Positions 8,209-17,859 of a stretch of DNA of 64,000 bases are shown here, piece after piece. The first letter of the stretch is position 1. Each line of letters opens with the position of its first letter. Under the pieces are notes generated by a model. It did not search any database. It saw only the letters and a program-made list of their open reading frames with translations, and was not told the DNA's origin. Source of the DNA: Chloroflexi bacterium 54-19 (lineage in GTDB: Bacteria > Chloroflexota > Chloroflexia > Chloroheliales > Chloroheliaceae); NCBI GenBank assembly GCA_001898225.1, contig MKTJ01000066.1, forward strand, positions 62,001 through 126,000, given 5' to 3'. The translations under genes were made by a program, and so were the position numbers.

Positions 8209-9825
8209 TTGGGTCGTTCAACTTTGCCGTCCCTTCGTTCATCGGGCGTTCTATCCGGCTACTTGCCTCTATTGCGAAGGCTGCCCCCGCTGGTGGGCGG
8301 CCTTTTGCTGTTCCTCTACACCCTGTTCTTCGTTTACCGGGCAGTGGTCGCCCTGGTCTATCCTTACCCAATAGCTTACGGCGAAGGCCCGGTCTTTTAC
8401 GAGGCCAGCCAGTTGTTCCACCACGACTTTAATCCGGCGTTCCTCTATCTCGCAAACACTAGCCCACCCTACCAGGCCGCGATTTACCCGCCGCTTTTCT
8501 ATTACCTTAACAGCCTTTTGATGTGGTTGACCGGCCCGACTTCGCTACTGGCGGGGCGGTTACTGACCATCCTGGCGGCGGCTTACCTGGGGTTTCGCCT
8601 TTTCCGGGTGGCCCGCAAAGAAGAAGTCGCTCCCGGTCGGCGGGCCCGGTTAGGTCTCTCCCTGGCGGCGGCGGCTACCCCGTTTGCAACAGCGGCCCTC
8701 TATACCTGGGGAGTCCTGGCCCAGGGAACTCTCCTGGCTTTCTGCCTGAGTTTTAGCGCGGTCATCAACATCTGGCAGGCTGAGTCCGAGCGGCGGCACA
8801 AAAAGGGGGCGGGTACCTATATTCTGGCCGGGTTTTTGTGCGCCCTGGCCCTGCTCTGCCAGCAGACCGCTGTCGCCGCGCCCCTGGCGATTTTAATCTA
8901 CCTGGGTCTAGGGCTGCGCTGGCGGGAGGTCGGCCAGTTCATCGCGGCCTTTTTTGGCCTGTTCTTGCTCATTTCGCTGGTCTTCCAGTTCTGGACCGGC
9001 GACAACTACCTGAAGCATGTCACCGCCTTTACCGGCGTCACGTTCGACCTGGGCACGGTTTGGTCGGGTATCGGCTATATCATCCTGGGTCACGTGGTCT
9101 TGCTGGCGCTGGCGGGGGCCTGGGTTGCCCGGCCCCTGGTAGGGCGGTTCGAGCGGGTGGATTTGTGGCGGATTTATTTTTTGATTGCCCTGGTGGTCGC
9201 TCTCCTGACCGGGAACCTGCTTGAGAACAGCTACGCCCTGGAAAGTCTCTGCCTGACCTCGCTGTTGGCCTGGTGGCAGGTGGGCCGGTTGATTGCGCTG
9301 CGAACCGAGTGGCGAATCTTTTCCTTCCGGCCCCAGGTCGCGCCGCTGGCCCTGACCCTGATTGCGGCCCAACTCCTCTTCCTATGGCACGTGCCTGGCC
9401 TGGCCGATAACGGCCAGACGCCCGGCCTCGACCGGGCCGACCAGGCTAAACAGGTAGCTTCCCAACTCCGTGAGGTTGCCAATCGAGGGCCGCTCCTGGC
9501 CGAAAATAGCGGCTGGCTGGCCGCGACCGGTCTTTCGACCGACCTGGACGACCCCCGCTCTTTTGGTGAACTGGCCCTTCACAATGCCTGGGACAACCGT
9601 CTTTTCCAGGGCCGCCTTGAAGCCGGTTATTATAAGACGGTGGTCTTTGAAATCGCCCAGGCCGACCTTTCCGAGGCGGCCCTGGAAAAAGCCTACACGG
9701 CCAATACGGCAACGCCCGCCCCCGGCCATTTCGAACCGGCGGCCTGGCAAATCATCCAGGACCGCACCAAATTTACCCCCCTTAAAAGAATCGGGCGCTG
9801 GGTCTTCCTGGCCTGGAAAAGCTAA
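8209..9825 (+). CDS. Polytopic membrane protein, glycosyltransferase-39/ArnT-like
   Basis: The 538-residue protein is very hydrophobic, with about ten predicted membrane segments. A first periplasmic loop, YPIAYGEGPVFYEASQLF, followed by YPPLFYYLN, resembles the acidic loop and PPL segment of GT-C fold polyprenol-dependent glycosyltransferases. The usual DE pair is not clear, so catalysis is uncertain. The C-terminal 130 residues are soluble and extracytoplasmic-looking, with ENSGWLAATG. The TTG at 8209 is three bases after the regulator stop, and several other TTG/GTG codons follow, so the true start could be up to 28 codons later. It may transfer a sugar or be a surface-polymer protein. Confidence 0.7.
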   Translation: MGRSTLPSLRSSGVLSGYLPLLRRLPPLVGGLLLFLYTLFFVYRAVVALVYPYPIAYGEGPVFYEASQLFHHDFNPAFLYLANTSPPYQAAIYPPLFYYLNSLLMWLTGPTSLLAGRLLTILAAAYLGFRLFRVARKEEVAPGRRARLGLSLAAAATPFATAALYTWGVLAQGTLLAFCLSFSAVINIWQAESERRHKKGAGTYILAGFLCALALLCQQTAVAAPLAILIYLGLGLRWREVGQFIAAFFGLFLLISLVFQFWTGDNYLKHVTAFTGVTFDLGTVWSGIGYIILGHVVLLALAGAWVARPLVGRFERVDLWRIYFLIALVVALLTGNLLENSYALESLCLTSLLAWWQVGRLIALRTEWRIFSFRPQVAPLALTLIAAQLLFLWHVPGLADNGQTPGLDRADQAKQVASQLREVANRGPLLAENSGWLAATGLSTDLDDPRSFGELALHNAWDNRLFQGRLEAGYYKTVVFEIAQADLSEAALEKAYTANTATPAPGHFEPAAWQIIQDRTKFTPLKRIGRWVFLAWKS

Positions 9826-9855
9826 CCTTTCTGCAAAAAAGAAAGAGGACCGTCT

Positions 9856-10824
9856 ATGAACCTGAAGAAACGGACCACCTTTAGCCTGGAACGGTTGAGC
9901 CGGATGCAGCTTTATATCGGTGAAGAAGTCGTCGAGAAATACGAGGCGGGGCTCGTCACCTGGGGTCAAATGCTGCGCAGCCTGGTGCTGATAGGCGGGA
10001 GCGCGGCGGCGGCTGCCTCCTTACTGGCGACCACCGGACCTGATTTGCCGCCACCGCCACCGAGCCGCCCTCAACCGCCTGACCTTCAAATGCAGCCGCC
10101 GACCGGTCCGCTTGTTGTACCCGAAAACGACCCGGCAGTCCAGGGACAGATGGTCAGTTTCGAGGCATATCACACCATTCACGGCTACCTGGCCCGCCCG
10201 GTGGCACCAGGCCAGTATCCCCCTGTGCTTGTTATCCACGAAGCCAACGGCCTGGCCGACCATATTAAAGACGTGGCGCGACGGCTGGCAAAGGCCGGGT
10301 TTATCGCCTTCGTGCCCGATTTGCTCTCGCGCTGGGGCATTACTCCCGATTTGTCGCTGCCTGAAATCTTTGGCAGACTTGGCAATGCGCAACCTTCGGA
10401 AGTGCTGGCCGACCTGGATGCTTCGGTGGATTTTTTGCTCGGCCAACCGGGAGTAAGAGGTAAGCTGGGAGTGGTCGGTTTCTGTTTCGGGGGCGGTTAT
10501 ACGCTGACCCTGGCCGCCCATAATCCCCAGGTGGCCGCCGGGGTCTGCTACTATGGGGTAACGCCCCAACCGGCCTCGCAAATGGCCGCCACAAACGCCG
10601 CCCTTTTGAGCCACTACGGCGCGACCGATGCCCGCGTAAACGCGACAGTCCCGGAACTCGAACAGGTCTTGCAGGAAAACGACAAGGTCTTCAAAAAATA
10701 TTTTCATGAGGGGGCCGGTCACGGCTTTAACAACGACAATATCGCCACCTGGTTCAGGGAAGAAGCAGCGGTGCTGGCCTGGCAGCGAACCCTCGATTGG
10801 TTCGGACGTTACTTGCCCGCCTGA
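9856..10824 (+). CDS. Dienelactone hydrolase family protein, membrane-anchored or exported
   Basis: The 322-residue protein begins with about 35 polar residues. A hydrophobic segment (about 41-60, rich in Ala) and a Pro-rich linker follow, which suggest export or an anchor. The catalytic domain (about 95-322) is of the carboxymethylenebutenolidase type. It has VIHEANGL with Glu129, the nucleophile Cys210 in GVVGFCFGGG, Asp258 in YGATDAR and His289 in EGAGHGF. Cys instead of Ser at the elbow is the mark of dienelactone hydrolases. Homologues are often annotated broadly, and the natural substrate here is unknown. A strong terminator follows, so this gene ends the transcription unit that starts with the hybrid kinase or later. 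Confidence 0.85.
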   Translation: MNLKKRTTFSLERLSRMQLYIGEEVVEKYEAGLVTWGQMLRSLVLIGGSAAAAASLLATTGPDLPPPPPSRPQPPDLQMQPPTGPLVVPENDPAVQGQMVSFEAYHTIHGYLARPVAPGQYPPVLVIHEANGLADHIKDVARRLAKAGFIAFVPDLLSRWGITPDLSLPEIFGRLGNAQPSEVLADLDASVDFLLGQPGVRGKLGVVGFCFGGGYTLTLAAHNPQVAAGVCYYGVTPQPASQMAATNAALLSHYGATDARVNATVPELEQVLQENDKVFKKYFHEGAGHGFNNDNIATWFREEAAVLAWQRTLDWFGRYLPA

Positions 10825-10843
10825 AACTTTATATAGCGGTTTG

Positions 10844-10866
10844 CCCGGTGTTGAGCCGGGTTTTTT
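10844..10866 (+). terminator. Rho-independent terminator after the dienelactone hydrolase gene
   Basis: CCCGG and CCGGG form a short stem around a seven-base loop, followed directly by six T residues, 20 bases after the stop codon. Confidence 0.8.
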
Positions 10867-11002
10867 ATTGCCAATTTATTAATGATGTGAAATAAATTAT
10901 ATATTTCTTGTACCCGGATAGAGTAAAATAAAGAAAACGTGAGGATTTACAAAGCCTTTTTTTCTAAAATTCAACTTAAAACTCTATTTAGGGGAGGTAT
11001 GT

Positions 11003-11686
11003 ATGGTTGCTAAGCTATTAGGGTTTATTTTTGGTGGCATCGGGCTTCTTCAACTTATAATAGCTCTCGTTTTTGGCATTAACACTGCCCTTGCCATTTC
11101 TTCGTCTACAACCGCGAATGGCGTGGTGATAGATGGCGGCGATACCAGCACCGGGCGCAAAGTTACCGCCCTTATCGAGTTTACCGCTTCCAACGGGCAG
11201 GTCGTCCGTTTCCGCAGCGCCATCGCTGCCAATCCCCCCGAATTCCAGACCGGCCAGCAGGTAAAAGTTTATTACAAGACCTCCGACCCGGCAGGTTCGG
11301 CCATGGTCGATTCGCTGGTTTCGCTCTGGTTCTGGACAGGGTTATTCGGTATCCTGGGCCTGGTCTTTCTCATTATTGGCCTGGTCGGTCTGGCAATCTG
11401 GTATGGTGGCCTCCGCAAGAAAAAATGGTTACTCCAATACGGCCAGCGCATCCCCGCCGTGGTTACCGAAGTCAAGATGAATACCCATGTGCATAATATG
11501 GGTAAATCGCCTTACTACGTGGTGGCCCGTGCTCGCGAAACCCTCAACAGCGTTGCGCCCGTCTTCAAGAGTGGGAATGTCTGGGACCTTCCGGGGTCGG
11601 TTACACCGGGGGCCGATGTAAGCGTGCTGGTGGACCCCAATAACTACCGGCGTTATTACGTTGAGGTGCCCGGTCAAAAAAAATAA
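11003..11686 (+). CDS. DUF3592-type membrane protein
   Basis: The 227-residue protein has a membrane segment at about 5-30 and a second at about 110-135. Between them lies a beta-rich extracytoplasmic domain with ANGVVIDGGDTSTGRKV, FTASNGQVVRFRS and GQQVKVYYKTSDP. That alternation, together with a terminal GLF-rich helix, is typical of DUF3592 proteins, whose function is not known. A C-terminal cytoplasmic tail of about 80 residues ends in a VLVDPNNYRRYYVEV segment that repeats the same theme. The start ATG follows AGGGGAGGT. The gene stands alone between a terminator and the extended -10 promoter of the next operon. Confidence 0.75.
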   Translation: MVAKLLGFIFGGIGLLQLIIALVFGINTALAISSSTTANGVVIDGGDTSTGRKVTALIEFTASNGQVVRFRSAIAANPPEFQTGQQVKVYYKTSDPAGSAMVDSLVSLWFWTGLFGILGLVFLIIGLVGLAIWYGGLRKKKWLLQYGQRIPAVVTEVKMNTHVHNMGKSPYYVVARARETLNSVAPVFKSGNVWDLPGSVTPGADVSVLVDPNNYRRYYVEVPGQKK

Positions 11687-11708
11687 AACGCAGCCAACCG
11701 GTGAAAAC

Positions 11709-11717
11709 TGGTATAAT
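11709..11717 (+). promoter_or_regulatory. Extended -10 promoter of the S2P-like/HD/ScpA operon
   Basis: TGGTATAAT matches the TGn extended -10 consensus, 51 bases before the ATG at 11769. The flanks (ACTGGTATAATAAGC) are nearly the same as those of the apt promoter. Confidence 0.6.
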
Positions 11718-11768
11718 AAGCCAGTATTTGCTTATTATAAGTGACCAGGAAGAAAGAGTTACCGGGTT

Positions 11769-12431
11769 ATGGGCGCGTTTTCTACAACAGGATTTTTAGG
11801 GGCTTTACTGGCCTATATTATCGGCACGGGTTTCTCCAAAGGGATGCAGGCTTTTACGGCCTACCGCCTGGGGGACCGCCTGCCGCGTAGCGAGGGCCGG
11901 ATGAGCTTTTCTCCGACCCGGCACCTGGAACCGTTGGGTCTGTTGCTGGCCCTTTTGCTCGGCCTGGGCGTCCCGGTCGTCACCTGGGGCAAACCGCTCA
12001 ACCTCAATCCCTTCGCCAACCGTCTCAAACGGTTCGGTGGGACGGTTATTGCCCTGGTCGGCTTTCTCTCCTATGTCCTGCTGGGGGTAGTCGTCGGCCT
12101 GATTTACAGTGCCGTGGGTGAAAATCTTCCCATTTTCATCGCGCAACTTCTTTATTCTTTTACCCTGTATAGCTTCCTGTTAGCGGCCTTTAACGTAATC
12201 CCGATTCCTCCGCTCGACGGTTACGGCTTTATCAAAGGTTTTCTAAATCCGAACTGGGATGTAAAACTGCTCTGGCTCGAAACCTACGGCCCGGTCCTGA
12301 TACTGGTCCTATCGCTAATCCTGCCGTACTTCCTGGGCGGTTTTGGCGGCAATTTCAATATTCTTTACCAGTTTATTTTTAGTCCGATAGTCCAGCTTTT
12401 TATGAGCCTGATCGGCTTGCGGTTGTCTTAA
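11769..12431 (+). CDS. Site-2-protease (M50) family membrane protein lacking the HExxH active site
   Basis: The 220-residue protein has about five membrane helices and aligns by eye with short bacterial M50 proteins. AYRLGD (31-36), EGRMSFSPTRHLEPLG (42-57), WGKPLNLNP (73-81) and NVIPIPPLDG (142-151) are all conserved family landmarks. However, the zinc-binding HExxH that should precede AYRLGD reads SKGMQ (residues 23-27). Both His and the Glu are gone, while the late metal-ligand Asp150 remains. The frame is intact, with no frameshift. It should therefore be proteolytically inactive and act in binding or regulation. It is translationally coupled to the HD protein by a TAATG overlap, and then to scpA. 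Confidence 0.85.
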   Translation: MGAFSTTGFLGALLAYIIGTGFSKGMQAFTAYRLGDRLPRSEGRMSFSPTRHLEPLGLLLALLLGLGVPVVTWGKPLNLNPFANRLKRFGGTVIALVGFLSYVLLGVVVGLIYSAVGENLPIFIAQLLYSFTLYSFLLAAFNVIPIPPLDGYGFIKGFLNPNWDVKLLWLETYGPVLILVLSLILPYFLGGFGGNFNILYQFIFSPIVQLFMSLIGLRLS

Positions 12432-12970
12432 TGGTAAAAAAAGCCTTTTTACGCGCCCGCCAGTTCGCGCGGTCTGTCCAGGCCCGGCCCCTGGACCCGC
12501 CCGAAATGGCCTATTTGCAAACCATATTGACCCCGGCCCAACTCGCCCTTTTCAAAGCTTTTCCGCTTTACGAACAGCGCCACGCCCTGAATGTCTGCCG
12601 GACCCTCACCGGGGCCGGTTTTGGCTATGACCGCGATTTGCTCCAGGCCAGCCTTTTGCACGACCTGGGCAAGTTCGACCCCGTTACCGGGCAGTCTATC
12701 CCGGTCTGGGTGAAAGTGGCGAATGTCGTTGTGGGGGCCATAGCAGGACCGCTCTACCGGGGCTGGCGTGAACGGCAAAGCAGCGCTGGGCCGGGCCACT
12801 GGCGTTACTATTTCTGGCTACAGGCCGTCCACGAAGCCCGTGGCGCGGCCCTGGCCCAGGAAGCGGGTGGCGGACCCAGGGTAGCGGCCCTGATTGGTGA
12901 GTGTAAGAAACTACAGTTGCAGGGCGATAAAGCGGCTTTGGCCCTCGGCTGGGCTGACGACTTAAACTGA
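12431..12970 (+). CDS. HD-domain protein, putative metal-dependent phosphohydrolase
   Basis: This 179-residue protein shows a compact HD pattern. His51 in YEQRHALNVCRTL and the His77-Asp78 pair in SLLHDLGK (74-81) are the usual metal ligands of the superfamily, which hydrolyses phosphomonoesters or nucleotides. A hydrophobic stretch around 95-105 may pack in the core or contact the membrane. A later His is in LQAVHEARGAALAQEAGG. It starts inside the stop of the site-2-protease homologue (TAATG) and its own stop overlaps the scpA start (TGATG). The three proteins are thus made together. The substrate is unknown. Confidence 0.8.
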   Translation: MVKKAFLRARQFARSVQARPLDPPEMAYLQTILTPAQLALFKAFPLYEQRHALNVCRTLTGAGFGYDRDLLQASLLHDLGKFDPVTGQSIPVWVKVANVVVGAIAGPLYRGWRERQSSAGPGHWRYYFWLQAVHEARGAALAQEAGGGPRVAALIGECKKLQLQGDKAALALGWADDLN

Positions 12971-13872
12971 TGACTAACGAAAAATTGAACGCCTTTGGCG
13001 TCCCGGTCTACCAGTACCAGATAAGCCTGCCCGGCGTGGCTTTCGAAGGCCCGCTCGATTTGTTGTTGCAGCTTATAGAGCGCAAGGAACTGCCTATAAC
13101 CGAGATTTCGCTTTCGGTGATTGCCGAGGAATATCTTTCATATATCAACCAGTTGAGCGAGGTTAACCCGGCGGAATTGGCCGAATTCCTGGTTATCGCG
13201 GCCCGCTTGCTTTTGATTAAATCAATAGCTCTTCTGCCTGCCCCGGCCTCTAAAAGTGGGGACGGTGAAGACGCCCCCAGCGCGGCGGAAGAACTCCTGG
13301 CCCAACTCCGCGATTATAAACAGGTCAAAGATGCCGCCCAGCAGTTGCGCCAGCGCCAAGAAGCCGGCCAGCGCGCCTTTGCCAGCCAGCGCATCGGCCC
13401 GAACGACATCCTCGTCCAGCAGGTCAACCTGGCTATGCAGGAACAGGGCGGTCCCACGCCGGGTGCGGCGTTGGGTGGCGTCAAACTGAACGATTTGCTG
13501 GCGTTGGTGCGGCGGCGTCTGACGGCTCAGCAGCAACAGCAGCAGAAGACCCCGCAAGAAGCGCGACCGGAGGAGTTAAAAGCCCTGGTCCGCTCGGTTA
13601 AAATCGAAGATAAGATTTTGCTTTTGGAAAGACGGCTGGACGCGGCGGAGCAGGAATCCGGACCGGATGTCCCCGCCGACCCGGTCGAATTTACCAGCCT
13701 GTTCGACCCCGCCGAACCGCCCAGCCCGGTCGAAGTGATTGTCACCTTTATGGCGGTCCTCGAATTGGTCCGGCGGCGGCTGGTAATGGTCCGCCAGGAA
13801 GACCTTTTTGGCGAAATGTATGTCAGCCGGATTGGTGAGAATGGCCCGCTGGAAGACGGACAAGACGAGTAA
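12970..13872 (+). CDS. scpA: Segregation and condensation protein A
   Basis: ScpA is the kleisin that bridges the SMC heads in the bacterial condensin complex and organises the chromosome. The 300-residue protein has the diagnostic N-terminal block FEGPLDLLLQLIERKELPITEI (about 25-46), the AEEYLSYI helix and AARLLLIKS. A charged, Gln-rich linker (about 95-210) follows. The C-terminal winged-helix region contains VIVTFMAVLELVRRRLV. It is longer than the usual 240-260 residues, mainly through the linker. The expected partner scpB does not follow; the next gene is a peptidase. The ATG overlaps the stop of the HD protein. Confidence 0.92.
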   Translation: MTNEKLNAFGVPVYQYQISLPGVAFEGPLDLLLQLIERKELPITEISLSVIAEEYLSYINQLSEVNPAELAEFLVIAARLLLIKSIALLPAPASKSGDGEDAPSAAEELLAQLRDYKQVKDAAQQLRQRQEAGQRAFASQRIGPNDILVQQVNLAMQEQGGPTPGAALGGVKLNDLLALVRRRLTAQQQQQQKTPQEARPEELKALVRSVKIEDKILLLERRLDAAEQESGPDVPADPVEFTSLFDPAEPPSPVEVIVTFMAVLELVRRRLVMVRQEDLFGEMYVSRIGENGPLEDGQDE

Positions 13873-13922
13873 TCTTTGCGAAATAAACAGTTTTTACAGA
13901 TTTAAGGTAGAAAGTTACAGAA

Positions 13923-15035
13923 GTGACCGAGTTAAACAACCAGTTGATCAGCCCGTTGCCTGCCCTCGACCCGCAGAACGTCGATTTTTTCCGCTCCATT
14001 TTAGAGGTTTACAGCCCCAGCCAGCAGGAGCGGGAGGTGGCCGAGCTAATTGTGGCGCGTATGACCGCGCTTGGCTATCGCCAGGCTTACGTAGACGAGG
14101 CCGGGAACGCTGTCGGTGAAATTGGCGCGACCGCCGAGGAAGCCACCAAAACGATTGTCCTGCTTGGCCACATCGATACGGTGCCGGGCTATATCCCGGT
14201 GCGGATTGAGCCGGACGGCGATACGATTTACGGACGCGGCTCGGTGGATGCCAAGGGGCCGTTCGCCTCGTTCGTCCTTGGCGCGGCGGCTTTGTTAGCC
14301 CAGCCCGAGCTTTTGCGCGATAAACGGATTGTAGTAGTGGGGGCGGTCGAGGAAGAAGCGCCGACCAGTAAGGGTGCCCGGTTCGCCCAGCATAACTACC
14401 GCCCCGATTACTGCATCATCGGGGAGCCGAGCGCCTGGGACCGCGTGACTATCGGCTACAAAGGCACCCTGCAACTGCGCTACGAACTGGCCCGCGAACT
14501 GAAGCACACCGCCGCCGATGGTCCCTCGGCCTTCGAGGAAGGCGTTGAGTTCTGGAACCGGGTCAAAGAGTATTCGACCGCCTTTAACGTCGAGAAGAAA
14601 ATCTCCGAAACGCTCCAGGCAGCCCTGCGCGGTATCAACAGCGCCTCGGACGGCTTCCACGACACAATCACTCTGCGGGTGGGCCTCAGGGTCCCCTACG
14701 GCTTCCCTATCGAGGAATTCAAGACGCAGTTGCGCGAATGGGCCGGTGACGGCACCCTCGAAGTCTTTGGCGAAGAACAACCGATAACCTCGGATAAGAA
14801 TAGTCTTTTGGTGCGGGCTTTCTACGCCGCTATCCGCGAGGAAGGCGGTCAGCCCAAGCCCTTGAAAAAGACCGGTACCAGCGATATGAACGTGCTTGGG
14901 CCGGTCTGGAACTGCCCGATTGTGGCTTATGGGCCGGGTGACAGCAGCCTCGACCACACCCCGCACGAACACGCCAGCCTGGCCGAACTCGAACGGGGTA
15001 TCCGCGTCATCAGCCGGGTGCTGGCTAAACTTTAA
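13923..15035 (+). CDS. lysK: M20-family [LysW]-lysine hydrolase-like deacylase
   Basis: The 370-residue metallopeptidase has the zinc motifs of the M20/ArgE/DapE family: GHIDTVPG with His83 and Asp85, [11 protein letters not shown] with Asp109, and [13 protein letters not shown] with the Glu pair. The [10 protein letters not shown] and [12 protein letters not shown] wording resembles LysK, which releases lysine (or ornithine) from the LysW carrier protein. The C-terminal KKTGTSDMN and TPHEHASL blocks also fit. The GTG at 13923 is 50 bases after scpA. No other lysine-biosynthesis gene is nearby, so an acetylornithine-type deacetylase remains an alternative. A strong bidirectional terminator follows. 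Confidence 0.75.
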   Translation: MTELNNQLISPLPALDPQNVDFFRSILEVYSPSQQEREVAELIVARMTALGYRQAYVDEAGNAVGEIGATAEEATKTIVLLGHIDTVPGYIPVRIEPDGDTIYGRGSVDAKGPFASFVLGAAALLAQPELLRDKRIVVVGAVEEEAPTSKGARFAQHNYRPDYCIIGEPSAWDRVTIGYKGTLQLRYELARELKHTAADGPSAFEEGVEFWNRVKEYSTAFNVEKKISETLQAALRGINSASDGFHDTITLRVGLRVPYGFPIEEFKTQLREWAGDGTLEVFGEEQPITSDKNSLLVRAFYAAIREEGGQPKPLKKTGTSDMNVLGPVWNCPIVAYGPGDSSLDHTPHEHASLAELERGIRVISRVLAKL

Positions 15036-15052
15036 CACCCAGGTGTAACAAT

Positions 15053-15095
15053 AAGAAATACCCCGGTCTGTTGTTTGCAGGCCGGGGTATTTCTT
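15053..15095. terminator. Bidirectional terminator between lysK and the acyl-CoA synthetase gene
   Basis: AAGAAATACCCCGG (15053-15066) and its perfect reverse complement (15082-15095) form a 14-bp stem with a 15-base loop. The A-rich left arm and T-rich right arm serve transcription from both convergent genes. Confidence 0.9.
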
Positions 15096-15117
15096 ATTTT
15101 CTCGCCGGGAAAGCGCC

Positions 15118-17859
15118 TTATTGCAGGTTGAGGGTCACCTTGAACAGGGCATCCTCGCGCAGATACTCTTTCTTGAAGCCGAGTTTCTGGCAGATGTGTT
15201 GCATCGCCTGGTTTTCCGGGTGGATATAGCCCACAATGCGTTCGAGCCTCTCGGCCCGGCCCACCTTTATCAACTCCTTCAACAGTTCGGTGCCGATGCC
15301 GTGACTCTGGTAAGGGTCACCGACCAGGTTGGCGAACTCGGCCTCGGCCTTGTTCTGGATTTTGGTCAGGCGCGCTACCCCTAAAATCCGCGGCTCGCCC
15401 GTAGCAGGATCCTGTTGCTCGGCGACCAGGGCCATTTCCCGCTCGTAGTCAATAAAACAGGTCCGAATAAGCCGTTCGTGGGCGGTGCGCTGGGTCAGGT
15501 TTAGCATGTGCAGCCACCGGAAGTAGACGCTCCGCTCGGAAAGGGTCTGGTGAAACTTGACGATTAACGGCTCGTCTTCGGGGCGAATTGGCCGGAGGGT
15601 CGTGGCGTTTCCCTGTGTGTCGGTCCAGGAGCTAATATACTGGGTCGGGTAGGGCCGGATGGCCGGTTTGGGTAAATCTTCTTCCTGCACTTCCGGTCCG
15701 TGCAACACCACGCGGGCGTCCAGAGCCACAATCTTTTCCGCCGAGGCCAGGAGCGGGTTTATATCAAGTTCTTTAATCCAGGGCTGTTCGACCACAAGCT
15801 GGCTGAAGCGGACCAGGATTTGTTCCAGGGCGTGGACATCCACCGGGGGCCGACCGCGCACCCCTTTAAGGGCCGTAAAGATGCGGGTCCGCTCCATCAT
15901 CCTGAGGGCCAGGGTGGTGGTCAGCGGCGGCAGGGCCAGCGAGCTATCCCGGTAGACCTCGACCAGTTGACCGCCCGTCCCGAAGAGTATGACCGGGCCA
16001 AACTGTACGTCCAGGCTGCTCCCCACGATAAGCTCGTAGCCGTCCAGTTTTATCATTGGTTGGACCGTGACACCCTGGAAATGCTCCGTGCCGACTTTCT
16101 CGCCCACCGACTTCTGGATTTTCTGGAAAGCATGCCGGACTTCCTCGGCGTTTGCCAGGTTCAACTGGACCCCACCCACGTCGGTCTTGTGGGTGATGGT
16201 TTCCGAGTAGAGTTTGAGGACGACCGGGTAGCCGATGCCTTCCGCCCCGGCTACCGCTTCATCCTCGGTAGGCGCGATACGGGTTTCGACTGTCGGGATG
16301 CCGTAAATCGAGAGAATTTCCTTTGACTCGAATTCGGTCAGGATAGTCCGGCCCTCGCGGCGGATTTTTTGCAAAATTTCGGTGGCCCTGGCCCGCGCCG
16401 AAGCCGCGTTTACATCCCCGGAGGCCAGGTCGGGCGTCTGGTAAAGGGTAGCGAGGTTGTAGCTGTACTGCCACATATAGTTGAAGGCCTGGACCGCCGT
16501 GTCGGGATAGGCAAAGGTCGGAATACCCGCGCCGTTGAGAATAGTTTCCCCGGCGGCCACGAAAGGCCCGCCCATCCAACTGGCGAGGACCGGTTTCCTG
16601 GAATTGGCGGCGGCGGTCTTGACCAGTTCCGCCGTCATGGTCGGGTCGGTCATCTGTTGCGGCGTGACAATCACCAGCAGCCCGTCGCTATCAGGGTTCT
16701 GGACCGCCACTTCCAGGGCGTCGGCGTAGCGTTTAGCGTCGGCGTCTCCCAGGATGTCCACAGGGTTACCGTGACTCCAGGCGTCGGGCAGCAATTTGTT
16801 ATAGGTCGCGAGAGTTTCGGGTGAAAGGTTGGCGAGTTCGCCGCCACCTTCAATCAGGGCGTCGGTGGCGAGGACGCCCGGTCCACCTGCGTTGGTCAGG
16901 ATGGTCAGGCGCGGCCCGCGCGGGCGGGGCTGTTTGTTGAGGACTTCCGCCATCGAGAACAGTTCGTCTATGGTGTCTACCGAAAGGACGCCGCTCCGCC
17001 GGAAGGCTGCTTCGAGGACATCATAGCTCCCGGCCAGCGAACCGGTATGCGAGGCGGCGGCTTTTGCGGCAGCCTGGGTCCGCCCGGCTTTAATCACGAT
17101 AATCGGCTTGGAAAGCGCCACCTCGCGGGCCGCCGAAAGGAAAGAGCGGGCGTCGCCGATGGATTCCATGTAGATGATGATGCTCTTGGTCTGCGGGTCG
17201 TCGCCCAGGTAGTCAATCAGGTCGCCCCAGTTCACATCGAGCATCGAGCCGATGGAAACGAAAGCGCTAAACCCGACATTTTCTCGCAAACTCCAGTCGA
17301 GTACGGCGGTGCAAAGGGCCCCGCTCTGGCTGATAAAGGCGACATTGCCGGGCCGGGCCATGGTCCCGGCGAAGGTGGCGTTAAGACCGGTGCGCGGGTT
17401 CATAACGCCCAGACAGTTAGGCCCGATAATGCGGATATTCGACTTGACGGCTTCGGCCATAATCTGGCGTTCGTACTCGACACCCTGAGGTCCGGCCTCT
17501 TTGAACCCGGCGGAAATAACAATGACGCTTTTTACCCCGGCGGCGGCGCACTCTTTGATGAGAGCAGGTACGGTCGCGGCGGGGGTCACGATAACGGCCA
17601 GGTCAACCTGTTCGGGCAGTTCGCCGATGGAGGGGTAAGATTTGATACCGAGGACATTAGGACGCTTGGGGTTGATGGGAAAAACCGTCCCACCAAAAGG
17701 ATTACTGATAAGATTCCATAAAACTGCCCGGCCTACGCTGCCTGCTTTCTCGGTCGCGCCTATGACGGCTACCGAACGTGGTGCAAAAAAAGCTTCCATG
17801 GAACGGCTGGGGCCGGTGCCAACCACATTCGCCGAGGTAAGATGTTCTTGTTGGGTCAA
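15118..17859 (-). CDS. ADP-forming acyl-CoA synthetase fused to a GNAT acetyltransferase (Pat/PatZ-like)
   Basis: The 913-residue protein joins three parts. A CoA-binding and succinyl-CoA-synthetase-like region comes first (about 24-470), with [15 protein letters not shown], the [10 protein letters not shown] loop and the active-site His in [11 protein letters not shown]. An ATP-grasp domain follows (about 495-720), with [21 protein letters not shown] and the ELDINPLL end. Last is a GNAT acetyltransferase (about 750-905), with [13 protein letters not shown] and the acetyl-CoA loop [15 protein letters not shown]. Fused proteins of this order include PatZ-type lysine acetyltransferases, where the synthetase part may have only a sensing role. 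Here the catalytic His is kept, so real ADP-forming activity is possible. The gene is transcribed alone, convergent with lysK. Confidence 0.9.
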   Translation of the reverse strand: MTQQEHLTSANVVGTGPSRSMEAFFAPRSVAVIGATEKAGSVGRAVLWNLISNPFGGTVFPINPKRPNVLGIKSYPSIGELPEQVDLAVIVTPAATVPALIKECAAAGVKSVIVISAGFKEAGPQGVEYERQIMAEAVKSNIRIIGPNCLGVMNPRTGLNATFAGTMARPGNVAFISQSGALCTAVLDWSLRENVGFSAFVSIGSMLDVNWGDLIDYLGDDPQTKSIIIYMESIGDARSFLSAAREVALSKPIIVIKAGRTQAAAKAAASHTGSLAGSYDVLEAAFRRSGVLSVDTIDELFSMAEVLNKQPRPRGPRLTILTNAGGPGVLATDALIEGGGELANLSPETLATYNKLLPDAWSHGNPVDILGDADAKRYADALEVAVQNPDSDGLLVIVTPQQMTDPTMTAELVKTAAANSRKPVLASWMGGPFVAAGETILNGAGIPTFAYPDTAVQAFNYMWQYSYNLATLYQTPDLASGDVNAASARARATEILQKIRREGRTILTEFESKEILSIYGIPTVETRIAPTEDEAVAGAEGIGYPVVLKLYSETITHKTDVGGVQLNLANAEEVRHAFQKIQKSVGEKVGTEHFQGVTVQPMIKLDGYELIVGSSLDVQFGPVILFGTGGQLVEVYRDSSLALPPLTTTLALRMMERTRIFTALKGVRGRPPVDVHALEQILVRFSQLVVEQPWIKELDINPLLASAEKIVALDARVVLHGPEVQEEDLPKPAIRPYPTQYISSWTDTQGNATTLRPIRPEDEPLIVKFHQTLSERSVYFRWLHMLNLTQRTAHERLIRTCFIDYEREMALVAEQQDPATGEPRILGVARLTKIQNKAEAEFANLVGDPYQSHGIGTELLKELIKVGRAERLERIVGYIHPENQAMQHICQKLGFKKEYLREDALFKVTLNLQ

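Noticed and set aside
13501-13560. CAG-rich run in scpA as a simple repeat or frameshift site.
   Set aside because: It encodes a QQQQQ part of the linker in frame, and the flanking ScpA domains are intact.
14295-15038. Minus-strand 247-residue ORF opposite lysK.
   Set aside because: It is antisense to a complete M20 metallopeptidase and shows no recognisable motif.
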